Of a DNA stretch of 64,000 bases, positions 1 to 12,300 are shown in pieces (the first letter of the stretch is position 1; each line of letters opens with the position of its first letter). The stretch spans positions 4,085,217-4,149,216 of the forward strand of contig NC_086354.1 of NCBI RefSeq assembly GCF_036324505.1, given 5' to 3'. The notes beneath the pieces are model-generated. The model was not told the origin of the DNA and did not search any database. It saw nothing but the letters and a program-made list of their open reading frames with translations. The stretch comes from Eleginops maclovinus (taxonomy: Eukaryota; Chordata; Actinopteri; Perciformes; Eleginopidae). Both the position numbers and the translations under genes were made by a program.

Positions 1-736
1 ACGTGACGGTGACACTTGGCCATCTTCATAATCCCCAAACACCAACAAGCGCTCCGGTCCCAGCTGTGTGCTTCACTTTTAATGTCCCTGTTTTTGCAGT
101 GTTTTGATTATGCAGCGCTTTTGGTAAACGCATTAGGTGAGGTTGTTTTTCATTTGCATGTGTTTTGGCAAATTTTTGGTTTTATATCTGCATTGTTTTT
201 GAAAGCGCCGTTCTCCTATTGGAAATGTTGCGGCCGTTGTAGTGTGTTTGCACCTGTCGGCCACTGTACGACTACAGGTAAGTTGCAGTAGCTTTTTCTT
301 GTTTACTGTGAGGAGACTTAAAATCATTTAAAGGTCTTCTATTATTCTATATTGTAGGGCCATATCTATACAAAACATGTCTGTGAAGTGTTTTGCTCAA
401 AATACCAAACAGATCCTCCATTGTAGCATGCCTCATCCCCCTCTATCTCAGCCATGTTCCTGAAGTGCTGATTCTGTGACTGTCGCTTTAAATTTGAGCT
501 GACCTGAAGCTGGCCACGCCCCTTTGGAGCGTCATGCAGCTCTCTCTCCTCTGTGAAAGTGTTTCTACCAGGAGAAGATACTCAGCTAAACGCTGCCGTG
601 ATTAAACCTCATATTATGTTCCAAACCACATCCAGCATTATTTCTGAAACACTTCTCAGTGTTTACCACTAGAACAGAGACATTATATGTATTATATAAA
701 CAACAACTCTAAGTCCCTCCTGCAGACATCCTGCTG

Positions 737-838
<102 letters not shown>

Positions 839-854
839 GGAGGGGATTCAGCTG

Positions 855-1545
855 GCACCTGGAGTGAGTTAGCATTTACAACTTCCGGTTCCCTCGTCTC
901 AGAGTCAGTGGGATTTCTCCGTAAGATTTTTGGAAAATAGCACAAAATAAGGTCTGTGGTTGACACAAACGTAAGATCACCCCCACTGGTGATTTTTGAA
1001 GAGTTTACGTGTCTGAAAAACGATGGTTGCTAACAAGTTGCTGAATAGGACTACAGAAGTTGTCGAGGACTACTGTACGTCACTACGCCGATAACGTAAA
1101 CACTCCGGCTAAATTTGTTTTCCCCTGTTCTGCTTGAAGTACGTCTACTTAATCTCAGTGTGGCTAAAAAGAAAAGCTTTGTAAAAATATGCAAGCGCAT
1201 GAAAGTCAGTTGAAAGGATCTTAAATTGGCGTGACGTTGAAGTCGTGCGACCCTGCTGTACTCGTCTGTAGTTTGTTTATAGCATAACGTTAGCATTTCG
1301 CTTCTGGTGATTACCTTTATGCTTCGAAAACTATAAAAGTAGGGTAGAGATGTGGAGATTATCCGGCTGAACAAAACGTGCATTTATCAAACAGGTTTGT
1401 TTTCCACAGATCTTATTTTTTACAATAATACAAAATCCTACAGAGAAATTGCATTGCTTTTTTGTCGAGGGAACCCATGCGCAGATAACTTCTGGGTCGG
1501 TCTACAAAAATACGTCATCCTGTGACGCTCTATATGGCGGACGAT
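855..1545. repeat. Foldback dispersed repeat, copy A
   Basis: The left part (890-965) contains ttccggttccctcg, gtgggatttctccgtaagat and aataaggtctgtggttgac. Similar sequence returns inverted at about 1385-1500. It thus has long inverted arms. Related copies lie at 12783, 20440, 21745 and 56875. Confidence 0.65.
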
Positions 1546-2468
1546 AAATTGGGATGTGTCAATTGGGGGGGACGTTACCAGGGGTTCAGTGTAAAGCCAG
1601 CCCACATTTCAGTTATAACCTCATAACCGAAGCAAATCTGGATCAGCTCGTTTGTACCCCCATGTAGAGATGTGGGTAAGGAGGAAAAGAGAGAGGGTTG
1701 TATTTTCTGACATTTCGTGAGTCTCCTTACACACTGGGGACACATATCTATGTATGAAAGACATCAAAAAGTGCATTTTGCATAATAGGGGACCTTTATC
1801 ACAAAGTTTTTTACCAAACTAAATGAAACTGATTCCTCCTGATCCACACAGAACAGTGATAAGTTCTGTAGCTGTGAGCAGGTAGAAGTAGTTTGAAAGC
1901 AGCTGGATTATATTGCATCTTGTGTGGGTGGAGACGCCATTTCTACCTTTCTGTTTGTCAACTGTCTCTTCCTCTTAGACTGACAAACAGAAGCTAACTT
2001 CAGTGTGAAGGCACAAAAGGAGCAGAGAGAAACCATAGCAATGAATGACCAAAACTTTTGACACATTTAGATGAATGAGGGGAAATCTGAGATGGTTGCT
2101 GTGACAACACTTACTGCTTGGTTTTGAAAAAATGTATATCTAAGCTTGATGTCTGGTGACTTCCTGAAGCAAGCAGTGAAGAAACTAGCATGGTGCCGAG
2201 GCGTTTCATTCCCCTCAGTTAATGTTCAAATCACCACGACAAACAAATTAAAGTACATGAGCGAGCGTTTCTGCTTTGAGTTCAATAGGAAATGATCCAG
2301 TTACCAATGGTGTTTCATGAAAGCACGTCTCTGTTGCCAAACCAACAGATGGGTGTGACTGTACATCCGCAAAGTCACCACCACTCCTCTGAGCATCTGC
2401 TACTGCGGAGGGAGGAATTCCAGCTAACCACTGCAGGCCTCGTGACAACAACAGGCACTATGCACAGC

Positions 2469-2766
<298 letters not shown>

Positions 2767-2936
2767 GTCCAACACCTCTACAGAGTGTTGATATTTTTAT
2801 TGGTGATATGTCCAGAGTAAAAATTATATTAGATAGTGGTGAGACATCTTACTTCTGTGTGTGTGTTATGTATTTCTACTCTCTTTTGTATGGTATGACT
2901 GCATGTCAAGCTGGATAATAAAATAAATGAAAGTTA

Positions 2937-3137
2937 CACAAAACTGAAACGTTCACTTTAATTAAATGTATTATATCAACAGGTTGCACATAACTATATT
3001 AGGTTAGTTGAAAGCAATAATATTAATCCAGATAGGTTCAACGTAATATTACTGGTTTCAACCAACCTAATACAGATCATGTGCAACCTGTTGACATAAT
3101 ACATTTAATTAAATTCAACGTTTCAGTTTTTTCAGTG
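2937..3137. mobile_element. Palindromic (foldback) MITE with TA target duplication
   Basis: Nearly the whole 201 bp is an inverted repeat: arms of about 85-90 bp share aaactgaaacgtt, taattaaatgtattat, tcaacaggttgcaca and attaggtt. TA flanks both sides (2935-2936 and 3138-3139), as in Tc1/mariner-type elements. No coding capacity. Confidence 0.75.
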
Positions 3138-4468
3138 TATGGACATGCATTCTTTCTTCATGTTTTATGAAGTTACTAGTATGCAGCTGTTGTCTAATAA
3201 TAATTTATATTTTAAATACTAGCATAGCAGTACTTAAAAGCCAATATGAACGTTTGAGTATCGATAAAAAACTAAAAGGTACTGGAGCGTCTCTAATAGC
3301 TCTGTGTATTTCCTGACGGTTGATAAATGTAAATTAACTCCCGGTATTTTATCATATTGCCATGTTGTTCTTCTCAAAATTTGAAATACAGTTTATTTAT
3401 TCTTCATTACGGTACAGCTGTTGTGTGTCTCTAACAGTTGTTGTAACAGAATGTTGGCTTTGTTTGTTAAATGAACAAAGAACTAATTATTAGCTCTGTT
3501 TGTTGTCTTTTCTTGATTAATATATTAGTTGTTTTGTTCATAAATTGTAACAAATAATGAAAGTGTCGTCCAAGTCCTAATCCAGAGATATTCAGTAGTA
3601 GATTTTTGCTTGAAGAAACTAGTTCATTAACACATATTTTATTCATTTATTTTATTTTATTCGAGTTTTGGTTAGAAGATGTTAAGATCTCTTCAATTAG
3701 ATGCTCATTAAAATCCTGGCATTGTCAACTAACTAATGATCTGATCAAGTAAAGACTGACTGCTACAAAACATTTTTTATTAATGTTGAACAAACCGACG
3801 GTTATTTTCTAAATTATTTTTTTATATAGAACATTTCAGAAAATATCAAACAACTGCATGTTATCATTTCTAAGAGAAGGTGGAAACACCCCTAAGATAT
3901 TCTATTTTCCAATTGTTAAACAAGAAATATGATCGATCGACTAATTGGTTCCACTCTAAACTGTTTCAAAGAGTACACAACATTTGCATGACAGGACTAT
4001 TTAAGTGTCGATGAGTGTGTGGAAACAGGGTGTGATGTACTCTTTACTGATGTAAAAACATGTACTTTAAAAGGTCACTTTTAGAAACATATACTTAAGT
4101 TCTGCATCTGTGAGGTGGAGAGATTATGGGAAGCACTCACTTACAAGCCCTGTAAGGAAGTAGTAAGTTCACTCTAAACAGACCGAAGCAAGTACACAAG
4201 GCATGTACGCACACACTCGTATTTCAACAGAGTGTGTAGAAAGAGAGAGTTGTGCAGAATCCACAGGCCACTCTAAGAGGAAACAGATCCTGAAGAGAGG
4301 TTCAAGCCTCCCTGCCTCTTCCTCTAGTCAGACAACACGGGGCCGCAAAGCTGCCGATCGTGTCTGGCAGCATTCTGTCAGAGGACAGGAACAAAACACA
4401 CGTCCACAGCACACGCCTATCCAATCAGCAGGGTGCAAAACTAGCAGCAGGAATATGAAAGTGGATGG

Positions 4469-4678
4469 TTAGGCTGCAAATACTGATTTCTTTCATTATA
4501 GAATAATCTGCTAATTAATTTATGGATTTCTCAATTCATTGTTAGGTCTTTAAAATAGCAGAGAATATTTTTAAATATCCAAGAGGAAGAAAATGTTGTG
4601 AAGTATACAAAAATATAAATATATATATATACAAAATAGTTGTATTTTTCTGTCAGTTGACAAACGGTTGCAGCTCTA
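4469..4678. mobile_element. hAT-like MITE (GCTGCAA ends)
   Basis: The left end is ttaggctgcaaatactg and the right end ggttgcagctcta, with the AT-rich interior of the common teleost GCTGCAACTAACGATTA family. The flanks GTGGATGG (4461-4468) and GTGGTTGG (4679-4686) match at 7 of 8 positions, fitting an 8-bp duplication with one later change. Confidence 0.6.
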
Positions 4679-5149
4679 GTGGTTGGTAGGTTTGCTTGAC
4701 TCACCAGGCTCAAAAAACCAAAGCACCCACCCCCCCTCCTGTTACGAATCAATTCACATGCATCACACGTCACGTTAAATCCTGCCAGCAATCTGGGCGA
4801 GCCTACAAAGCTGCTAGAGAGAGTTTACAAACGCACACGTCTCAGGAAGTATTATTTGAGGAACCGCGGTGCTCCATCCATTCAAATGAGAAAAAGGAAA
4901 TGAAACATTCTTGGGAATAAAATACCACTGAGTGTTTGTTTGGAATCGCAGCAGACAAGCTCATGATCAGACCTGACAGCATTACACAAGGCTGCTGTTC
5001 ATGGACGCCGTCATCTTCATTTCTAATAAAACAGCATGAAGCTTTTGATGCTAGGATCTCTGAAGTTGATTATTCGTGATAATACTTAGTTTATAGGTGG
5101 AATTACTTATTTCCGGTTAAGTTATGAGCGCATATCTCAAAATACAGAT

Positions 5150-5625
5150 ATGAACCTGAGAATCAGCTAAATATGTGCTCTTTAAAACAATATATAAAGT
5201 GGTGCTTTTCTATGATTATTTGGTCAGAAAACACACATTTGCCTTTATTAGACATTTTTGACTTGGACTTTATATGAATATACAAGTGTTTTAACTGTAT
5301 TACACATTTTCCTTCTAACATTTTTATACATTTTTTTTATCTATATTTTTATTTATCTTTCATTTGATTTTTGTCTTAAATGGGGAGTTGGGGAACAGCC
5401 CTAGAAAAATCTGTGTTTCCTAAAGTCCAAGATCTATAAGATATTAGATTTACTGTCATAAAGGAATGAACACCTCCAGAAAACTGTCACTCTTCAGATG
5501 CTGGAATCAGAAAAAATACAAACTTTTTCCCCCTTAGAACCGATTAATTGCCAAAAAAGCAAAAAAACAAGACTAAATTAAAAGTTGACAACTGATGGAT
5601 GTATCTTCGCAGCTCTAGTTTATCT
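5150..5625 (+). repeat. Degenerate transposon copy 1
   Basis: Shares with 6475-6885 the order tggtgctttt.tatgattatt, tctaaagtccaagat, tgctggaatcaga and an end in atctNtgcagctct. Probably the same GCTGCAA-ended family as 4469-4678. Confidence 0.55.
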
Positions 5626-6144
5626 CGGTATGTTGGTCTGATCTCTGAGCCACTTCCTCTCGGCCAGTGCCTGTCTTGCGGCTGTTCACTCCTTCATAAT
5701 AAAACTTAATGGGTGTCACACCAAAACCAAACCCTTGTCATCAGCGTGAAGGCAGGGAGTGTGTGATCCTCTGCTTCCAGTGTGTACTGTGACCCACTCA
5801 TGCTGATGGGCGTTGAGAGAAGGCTTTGATGGCGGTGAATGGGGTACTAATGACTTGGCCTTATGAATGGCCGGTCTGTATTCTGTCCTCCTCATGGATA
5901 GAGCTGCTGATGCTCACGGCTTCATGTCAACATCTCAGCCACTTCAACCATCACATCATCTAATTGTAAGACTACACGGGCAGTGTTGCAAGCGATTACC
6001 TATTGCATAATCGACTAATGTGAAGGAAGTGGCTAGTTTAGGTATTTTAACATGTTTTTCTGAAGTCACAGCTAACCACATTTACTTTAACTTTAATATG
6101 AAAACATGTTAATTTGTATTTATTTATTTTTATTAGGTATTACA

Positions 6145-6240
6145 AAGTCCAGTAAAAGTCAACTCTATTGTCAATCTTTAAGTTTGTGTGTGCAGACAGA
6201 GATCGAAATACTGTTTCCCACAATCCCAAGGATTTTAAAA
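6145..6240 (+). mobile_element. Retroposon tail fragment, related to 11805-11900
   Basis: Shares with the stretch at 11815-11900 the order tattgtcaa, cagannga.at.gaaatac.gtttc and a CAxTCCCA end. Such stretches are found at the ends of dispersed fish retroposons. The family is unassigned. Confidence 0.4.
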
Positions 6241-6298
6241 TACAAATAAATATATGTATATGTATATATATATACATACATACACCCTGTACACCCAC

Positions 6299-6336
<38 letters not shown>
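6299..6336 (+). repeat. (AT)n microsatellite
   Basis: A perfect AT tract of about 38 bp next to a retroposon tail. Confidence 0.95.
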
Positions 6337-6339
<3 letters not shown>

Positions 6340-6474
6340 ATCAAGATAGACACATATATACATGTTCTTCAACTTCTAATGTTCATATAAAGATTTGTAT
6401 TCTATACTTGTATTCATCTTTTGTTTTATTTATTTTACCTGAAAATAAACATAATATCTTCACTTTAAAATAAG

Positions 6475-6885
6475 AAATAAATTGGTGCTTTTTTATGATT
6501 ATTTGTGGAAAAACACAGACCTCTTTTTTTGTACATTTTTACTTAAACTTGTGGGTTTTTTTTATTACACATGTTTTTCTTTGACTTTGAATGTTTGTAT
6601 TTTAAATATTTGTTGTTGTTTTATCTTGTTTTTATTTTATTCTTGAATGGGTTGTTTAGTGTTTTCTAAAGTCCAAGATGACATCCTCAAATAGCTTTTT
6701 TCACAACTCAAGGATAATTGAGTTTGCTGTCATAGAGGAGTAAATAAACCCAGAACATAGTTTATTTTAAGGTGCTGGAATCAGAGCATTTATACTTTCT
6801 TTCCTCTAAACTCATTAATTATTTATCATAATAGTCGGACATTTATTTAAAAGTTAATTAATGGGTTTATCTATGCAGCTCTTGT
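6475..6885 (+). repeat. Degenerate transposon copy 2
   Basis: Same order of blocks as 5150-5625: ttggtgcttttttatgatta, ttttctaaagtccaagatga, ggtgctggaatcagagcatt and atctatgcagctctt. The two copies point the same way. Confidence 0.55.
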
Positions 6886-7283
6886 GAAGGAAGTGGCTAG
6901 TTCAGGTATATAAAAGTGCTTTTCTGTTCTGGAATAATCTATTTTGCTTTTTCAAAATAAGTCATTATGTGACTAACACAGTAGGTGGGGCCTGTTGGGA
7001 ATAAACAGGGCAGGAGGCCCAGATAGCACTGAGTAAACTCAATCTATCACCTGTTGAATAGTATATTAATGAAGCATAATATTAATGTGTGTGGTCACCA
7101 AAGTAACAGGTAACGACATTTAAACTATGTTAGGTAAACTGTGGTGCAACCTAAGTGTTGCGGATGAACACTGTGAAAGCTGGCAGCAATGACAGCAAAT
7201 ATGTCTCCAAGTAGAGCAGACCAACTGCTGCTTCAGGTGAAAAGCTGTTAATGTGACAGTTTATCGACACATGGCAGTCTTAC

Positions 7284-7650
7284 CTGGCCGAGGTAGTATA
7301 GTCAGGTCCTGCCGTGTGTCCTTTCACTGGAGCCGAGCTGTATCCGTCAACAGACTGGGAGGAGACCTTTCCCTGTGCCGTGTCGCTCACCGCGCAATGT
7401 CACAACTCCACTAACGTGTTTACACCATAGACTGTCTCTGCATGGACCAAAGCTGCGACTTCAAAGTAGTGCCGCTTCAACTTTCTGCTGACGGGTGGTG
7501 CTAATACTTAATTCCGTTTACTTTTCTTCCTTCTCTAGGACACCAGTCGCCCCCCTCTCCTTTCCCTTTCCTCTGCCACTTGGACGCTTTGCGACGAAAC
7601 AGCTGAATTGAGTTGGGGAGGAGAGGCGGACCCAGGGAAACATTGACGGA
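7284..7650 (-). promoter_or_regulatory. Probable first exon plus GC-rich promoter of a gene running off the left edge
   Basis: A GC-richer block than its surroundings holds a strong minus-strand donor CCAG|GTAAGA at 7284/7283, and upstream of it a C/T-rich, GC-box-like stretch. No convincing reading frame is present, so the exon would be untranslated, and I find no downstream coding exon before position 1. In mammals the next minus-strand gene beyond WLS is GNG12 (with DIRAS3 between), so a gng12-type first exon would fit; that identity is inference from gene order only. Confidence 0.35.
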
Positions 7651-8449
7651 TGTTCACAGCATCAAGCTAGTGCCTGTTTGAATACTACTTCCTGATAAGG
7701 TTTTCAAAATAAACCTTCGGTTGATGGTATTGAAACTTTTAGGCGAAATTAAACGGACTGTATTCTAGTACTGCAAATACCATAATACCATAACACTGAC
7801 ACTGAGGTCAATATTTTTCTCAAGCTGTAAGGATGTTATACTAAATTACATACTTTGGTTGGACTACTACTACTACCACTACTAAAATAAAATGCATACA
7901 ATTTAGAGACAGTTTAATGTATTTAATAAATGTAACGAATAGCTCGCAAATCAGTTAATGTATTTAGATTAGGTTCTGATATTGGTAAGTGCTAAATAAA
8001 TTTGACATACAACTGTAACTCTTTATTAAATGTACCAAACGCACCCATTTTTAATCTCAAATACCCTGACTGCTTAAAATCTGTCAAATCAAAACTACAA
8101 CAGGACTTCCGGTTTCACACCAGCTCTCTTCGGCTAGCTTAACCAATGAGAAAAGTGAAAGTGGAGTTGTTGTTCTTCTATGAGCCATGCAGTGGCACCC
8201 TTTCCCTATAAATGTGCGTTTATAGTCAGACATAAATCACCACCTAACAAATGAGTTTATTATTAAAGCCTTGCAGCCAAGGTGTTTTGAATGTATCATA
8301 CCAAAAAAAATCTCTAAAAGCCTAAACACAACACACTAAATTCTAGGTAGTTTGTTGATAATCCCTTTCCTAGTTTTATTCCTCTTGTAAAGTGTAAAAA
8401 TAAGGACTTAGCTCAATCACTCCGACTAAACACTTTGACAACACATCAG
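7651..8449. other. Gap between the putative left-edge promoter and the wls 3' end
   Basis: AT-rich sequence without a recognisable gene, repeat family or RNA. A short GC-richer stretch at about 8100-8170 has no clear function. Confidence 0.4.
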
Positions 8450-9197
8450 GGTATTAAGTAAAAGTGTTTTTATTTAAATTAGAATAAAAAGCAAAAACAA
8501 ACTAAGACCCATGTATAATAGGCTAAAGTCCACTTCAAAAACATTGATAGAGTTGATGCATGTAATTGTGAAGTTGAAAATAAGCACTTTATAAAAAATA
8601 GATATCTACATTGTAACATAACGAACGTACAGTATGCATTTCCCAAAGTGGCTATGTAGTCTGTACATGTATGATATAAAAAAAGATCTCCGCCACTTGA
8701 ATGATTGACAGCAGTACTAAACATGATTTGTTTTCTATGGAAGAATATTTGTGACTGAGAATATAACAGGGAAATTAAGCAGTAAATTAAACTACATATA
8801 TCTGCAAAACTTGCAGTCCATTGTCAAAAGGATTTAGTTTTACCACACTGTACTTCTAAAACAAACAAGAGTGACAGCTGCCAAATGCAACTTCTGACCT
8901 CCAATAAATGATTTTCCTTACACACTAATATCTATTTTTGGTGTAAAAAAAAAACAATGTGCAACATTTAAAAACACAGTTCACATAAAGTATGAAATGC
9001 AAGAACAGGATACCACTGAAAAATGAAAAAGGACAGGAGTGTTGATAATATTCAGCCATGGGGCTGGTTAAATTGGTGCTGGACTTTTGATGGCCGGGCC
9101 TTGTCAAAATAAAAGCCTGTTGGATTACATATGTATACGAGGGAGGGGGTTGTTGGAGCAGTAGGTAGTAGTGGGGGGTTTATTAACAGTGCGATAT
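8450..9197 (-). other. wls: wls 3' UTR (estimated end)
   Basis: AT-rich, non-coding sequence follows the wls stop. A minus-strand AATAAA (plus-strand tttatt) lies at 8469-8474, so cleavage is expected at about 8445-8455. The end is inferred from the signal only; earlier sites are possible. Confidence 0.5.
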
Positions 9198-9307
9198 CTA
9201 CTCCTGGGCCTCTTTGCCCGTCATCTTGTAGATCTCAGTAGGGCCGTCCACATGTGTGATTGTAGTGGTCAGCTGGATGTCCTCTCCACTGTTCCCTCCG
9301 TTATCTC
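9198..9307 (-). CDS. wls: wls coding exon 12 with stop
   Basis: Residues 511-546, the cytosolic tail: [20 protein letters not shown], then [15 protein letters not shown] and TAG at 9200-9198. The KEAQE end equals the human one, which is known to act as an ER-retrieval signal. Confidence 0.95.
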
Positions 9308-12300
9308 CTGCAGACATAAACACATCAAACACTAAAATCAACACTAGCGTCATATGAAAGCAAAATATCTTCACAGCATGGATTTTGTTGAGATGTACAA
9401 AGACGTCATTATCTCAGCCTCTGTAATAGGATAGAAGATGGGCGGTGGGGCTGTGTTATGCCAAAGTCCGGTTAAATCATGCTAATGTTGTAATAGTTAA
9501 CCTACATTTCATAAAAATGCAATGCGATGTATGTGTCTTCAAAGCATCAAATTGATTTAATAATGACATGTAATAATATATTAAATATGGTATAACACAG
9601 AGGGGTAAAGCAACTTAGTACTGTTACTGAAGTACAATTCTGAGGTACTTGTTCTTTACTTGAGTATTTCCATTTTATGCTACTTTGTACTTCTACTCCA
9701 CTACAATTCAGAGGTAATGGTTTACTTCTATTTAATCCCTTTAGTTACTTTACAGATCTGGATTAATGATGGTAAATATAATCAGCCCTTAAATCAGACT
9801 TTAGTTCACCTGCAGTAAATCCAGCAGCTACCCTGCAGTATACAAAGCCATTCAAACTAGCTGCACCTTTACCAGCTCTGATGAGAGTACTTTCTACTTT
9901 CACTGGAGGAACATTTAGAATGCAGGACTTTTACTGTGACAGAGTATTCCTACACTCTGGTACTTCTACTTTTACTCAAGATCTGAGTACTTCTACTTTT
10001 ACTCAAGTACAAGATCTGAACTTAGGGGATATTAACCAATACGAAATGTAGTTTTACATGCAACCTAAGGCTGATGCATACAGAATCAGGATTGAATGTT
10101 GACAAGGTAGTTTGAAAAAGTGCAACCTTCTTAAACATACATTTAAGGACTTTTCAAGTACTTTCAGGCAAAATTCCCCTCTGCTAAAAAAAAAGACGTA
10201 TATTTTTGGACACAGATCAAGGATATGATATAACTTGTATAGATTTCTTGCGGGTTCTGCATAGGACCATAATAATGTCTTGAGGATATCAATAACGCAG
10301 TTTTGTAATGTCTGGTTAGCCACATCTCCTAGTATTAACTTCTTTAGGCATATCTAAAGCTTAGCCATCTCGCTTGCTTTTTAAGCCGCCCATTTACAAA
10401 AGTTAGATTGTCATACTTTTTTTTTTAAACCCCTCCCCTTTCTTTTAATGAATATAATATATAAATTCAAGCACTCGGCTGATCCATGTCAATTATTACC
10501 ATTTCCAAAGCACATTTTTTCCCCCTCTGTGACAAACGTTGGAACCACAGAATTGGCTTTTTTATGTAGTGGCAATCTACTATGACATGATTCAACTTGA
10601 AAAAATTAAAAACATACAGGCTTCAACTATGGACTTTTTTTCCCCCTTCAGGTAAAAGAAATATTCGTTTCCGAGTAGAATATTTGGTTTCATCCCTCAT
10701 ATTTTTTCCCTTGGGTTCCTGTTGTGCACATTCCCTTGTTTTACTGCAGGCATGAGATCTGTTGCATAACAAACACGTTTCGCTGAATTTCACCAACAGA
10801 AATACTTCCAGCTTATTTGAAACAGAAGTGAAACTCGAGTAAATCACCAAGGAGACTGAAACTTGGATAGAGGCGCCCCTGCCTGACACTGATTGACGCA
10901 CTTCAGGGAACTCTTCCAGATTTCCACATGTTCTTTCTCTCTCCCTGACGTCAGGAAATGGATGGATGGTTTTCATTACTTCCCCTCCCCCCACCCTCTT
11001 CACTGTTCCCTCCCTCTCTGTCTGTCTCCAAGGGAGCCTGGTGTCCATTAGAATCATCCTCTCGGACCAAAAAGACCCTTCTTTCTCCTGGGAATCTGGG
11101 ACCTTCTCAATCCCCCCCCCCCTTTCCTACTAAACAAACTCTGGATGAATAGGCTGCTTTACAGCAGCGGACAGACAGAATAAAGAGGGACACTAGGGAC
11201 ATACTACCAATAACTTTAAGAAGAGAAGTAAGAAATGCCAACCAACTAAAAGTTATGTAATTTATGTTCTCAATATAGAACTATGAAGCATTAGTGGATT
11301 TTCCAAGATGCTATGTGATATACTAGAATCTTAAATAATAAATGCTCATGGCAAATGGCATAATGAAAACAATCCAGCACCTTCTAAATTATTCTCTTTA
11401 TTCTTCAATTTTATTTTTAAGATAACGCAAGTTATCACTGATGCTCACTGACCTATCAGACCAACTTATAGATTTAGACAACTTCATGCATATGTAAAAA
11501 TGAGGGCTTCCAATCAAAGAAAATATGTATTGAATAACAGGGTTTCCATAGTTAACTGGCAATTCATTGCAAATTAATAGCACATTTTTTGAATCTATTT
11601 TTAAATGTATCTTAAAGGATTGTTTTAAAGTTTCTAATACTCTTATAAACCTGAGTGGATAAATATGGATGCTTAGACAAAATGGATGTTTATTAATATT
11701 GCAACAATCCAAAACAAAGATACATTTAAGTGAATTGTATTTAAGGCCTGCAAGCTATAGCCATTAACTAAGGGCATGCACTCAAGTATTGTACTTAAGT
11801 ACAATTCAAAGAGTTCAAAAGTCAAAGTCCACTTTATTGTCAAAGTCTCCACATGTGTTATACATACAGAAAATGGAAATACCGTTTCTGGCAGTCCCAC
11901 AGTGCGAACATAAACAAGAACATATAACATAAAGAGATAAGAGCGTAGGGGAAAAAAAGGGGGGGGGGGGGGAGCGGTATACGAAAAAACCTAAGTAATA
12001 TATACATATGTTTGACACAATCAACACAATTTGACAGTAGTGCAAGTAGTGCTTTAGTGCAAAAAATAAGTAGTACACTTCCAGTAGCAGCGGGGAATAG
12101 AAAGTGACTGGTGCTGGATGAGGGACGGGTGCGTGAGGGAGGGGGATTAATGTCGTGGTACATTTCCAATCTTGAGGTACTTCTACTTAAGCTAAGTCTT
12201 TTAATTTTATTCCATTTTAAACTTTTACTCCACTACATTTTAGAAGCTAATATTTGTACTTTTTACTCCACTACATTTTAGAAGCTAATATTTGTACTTT

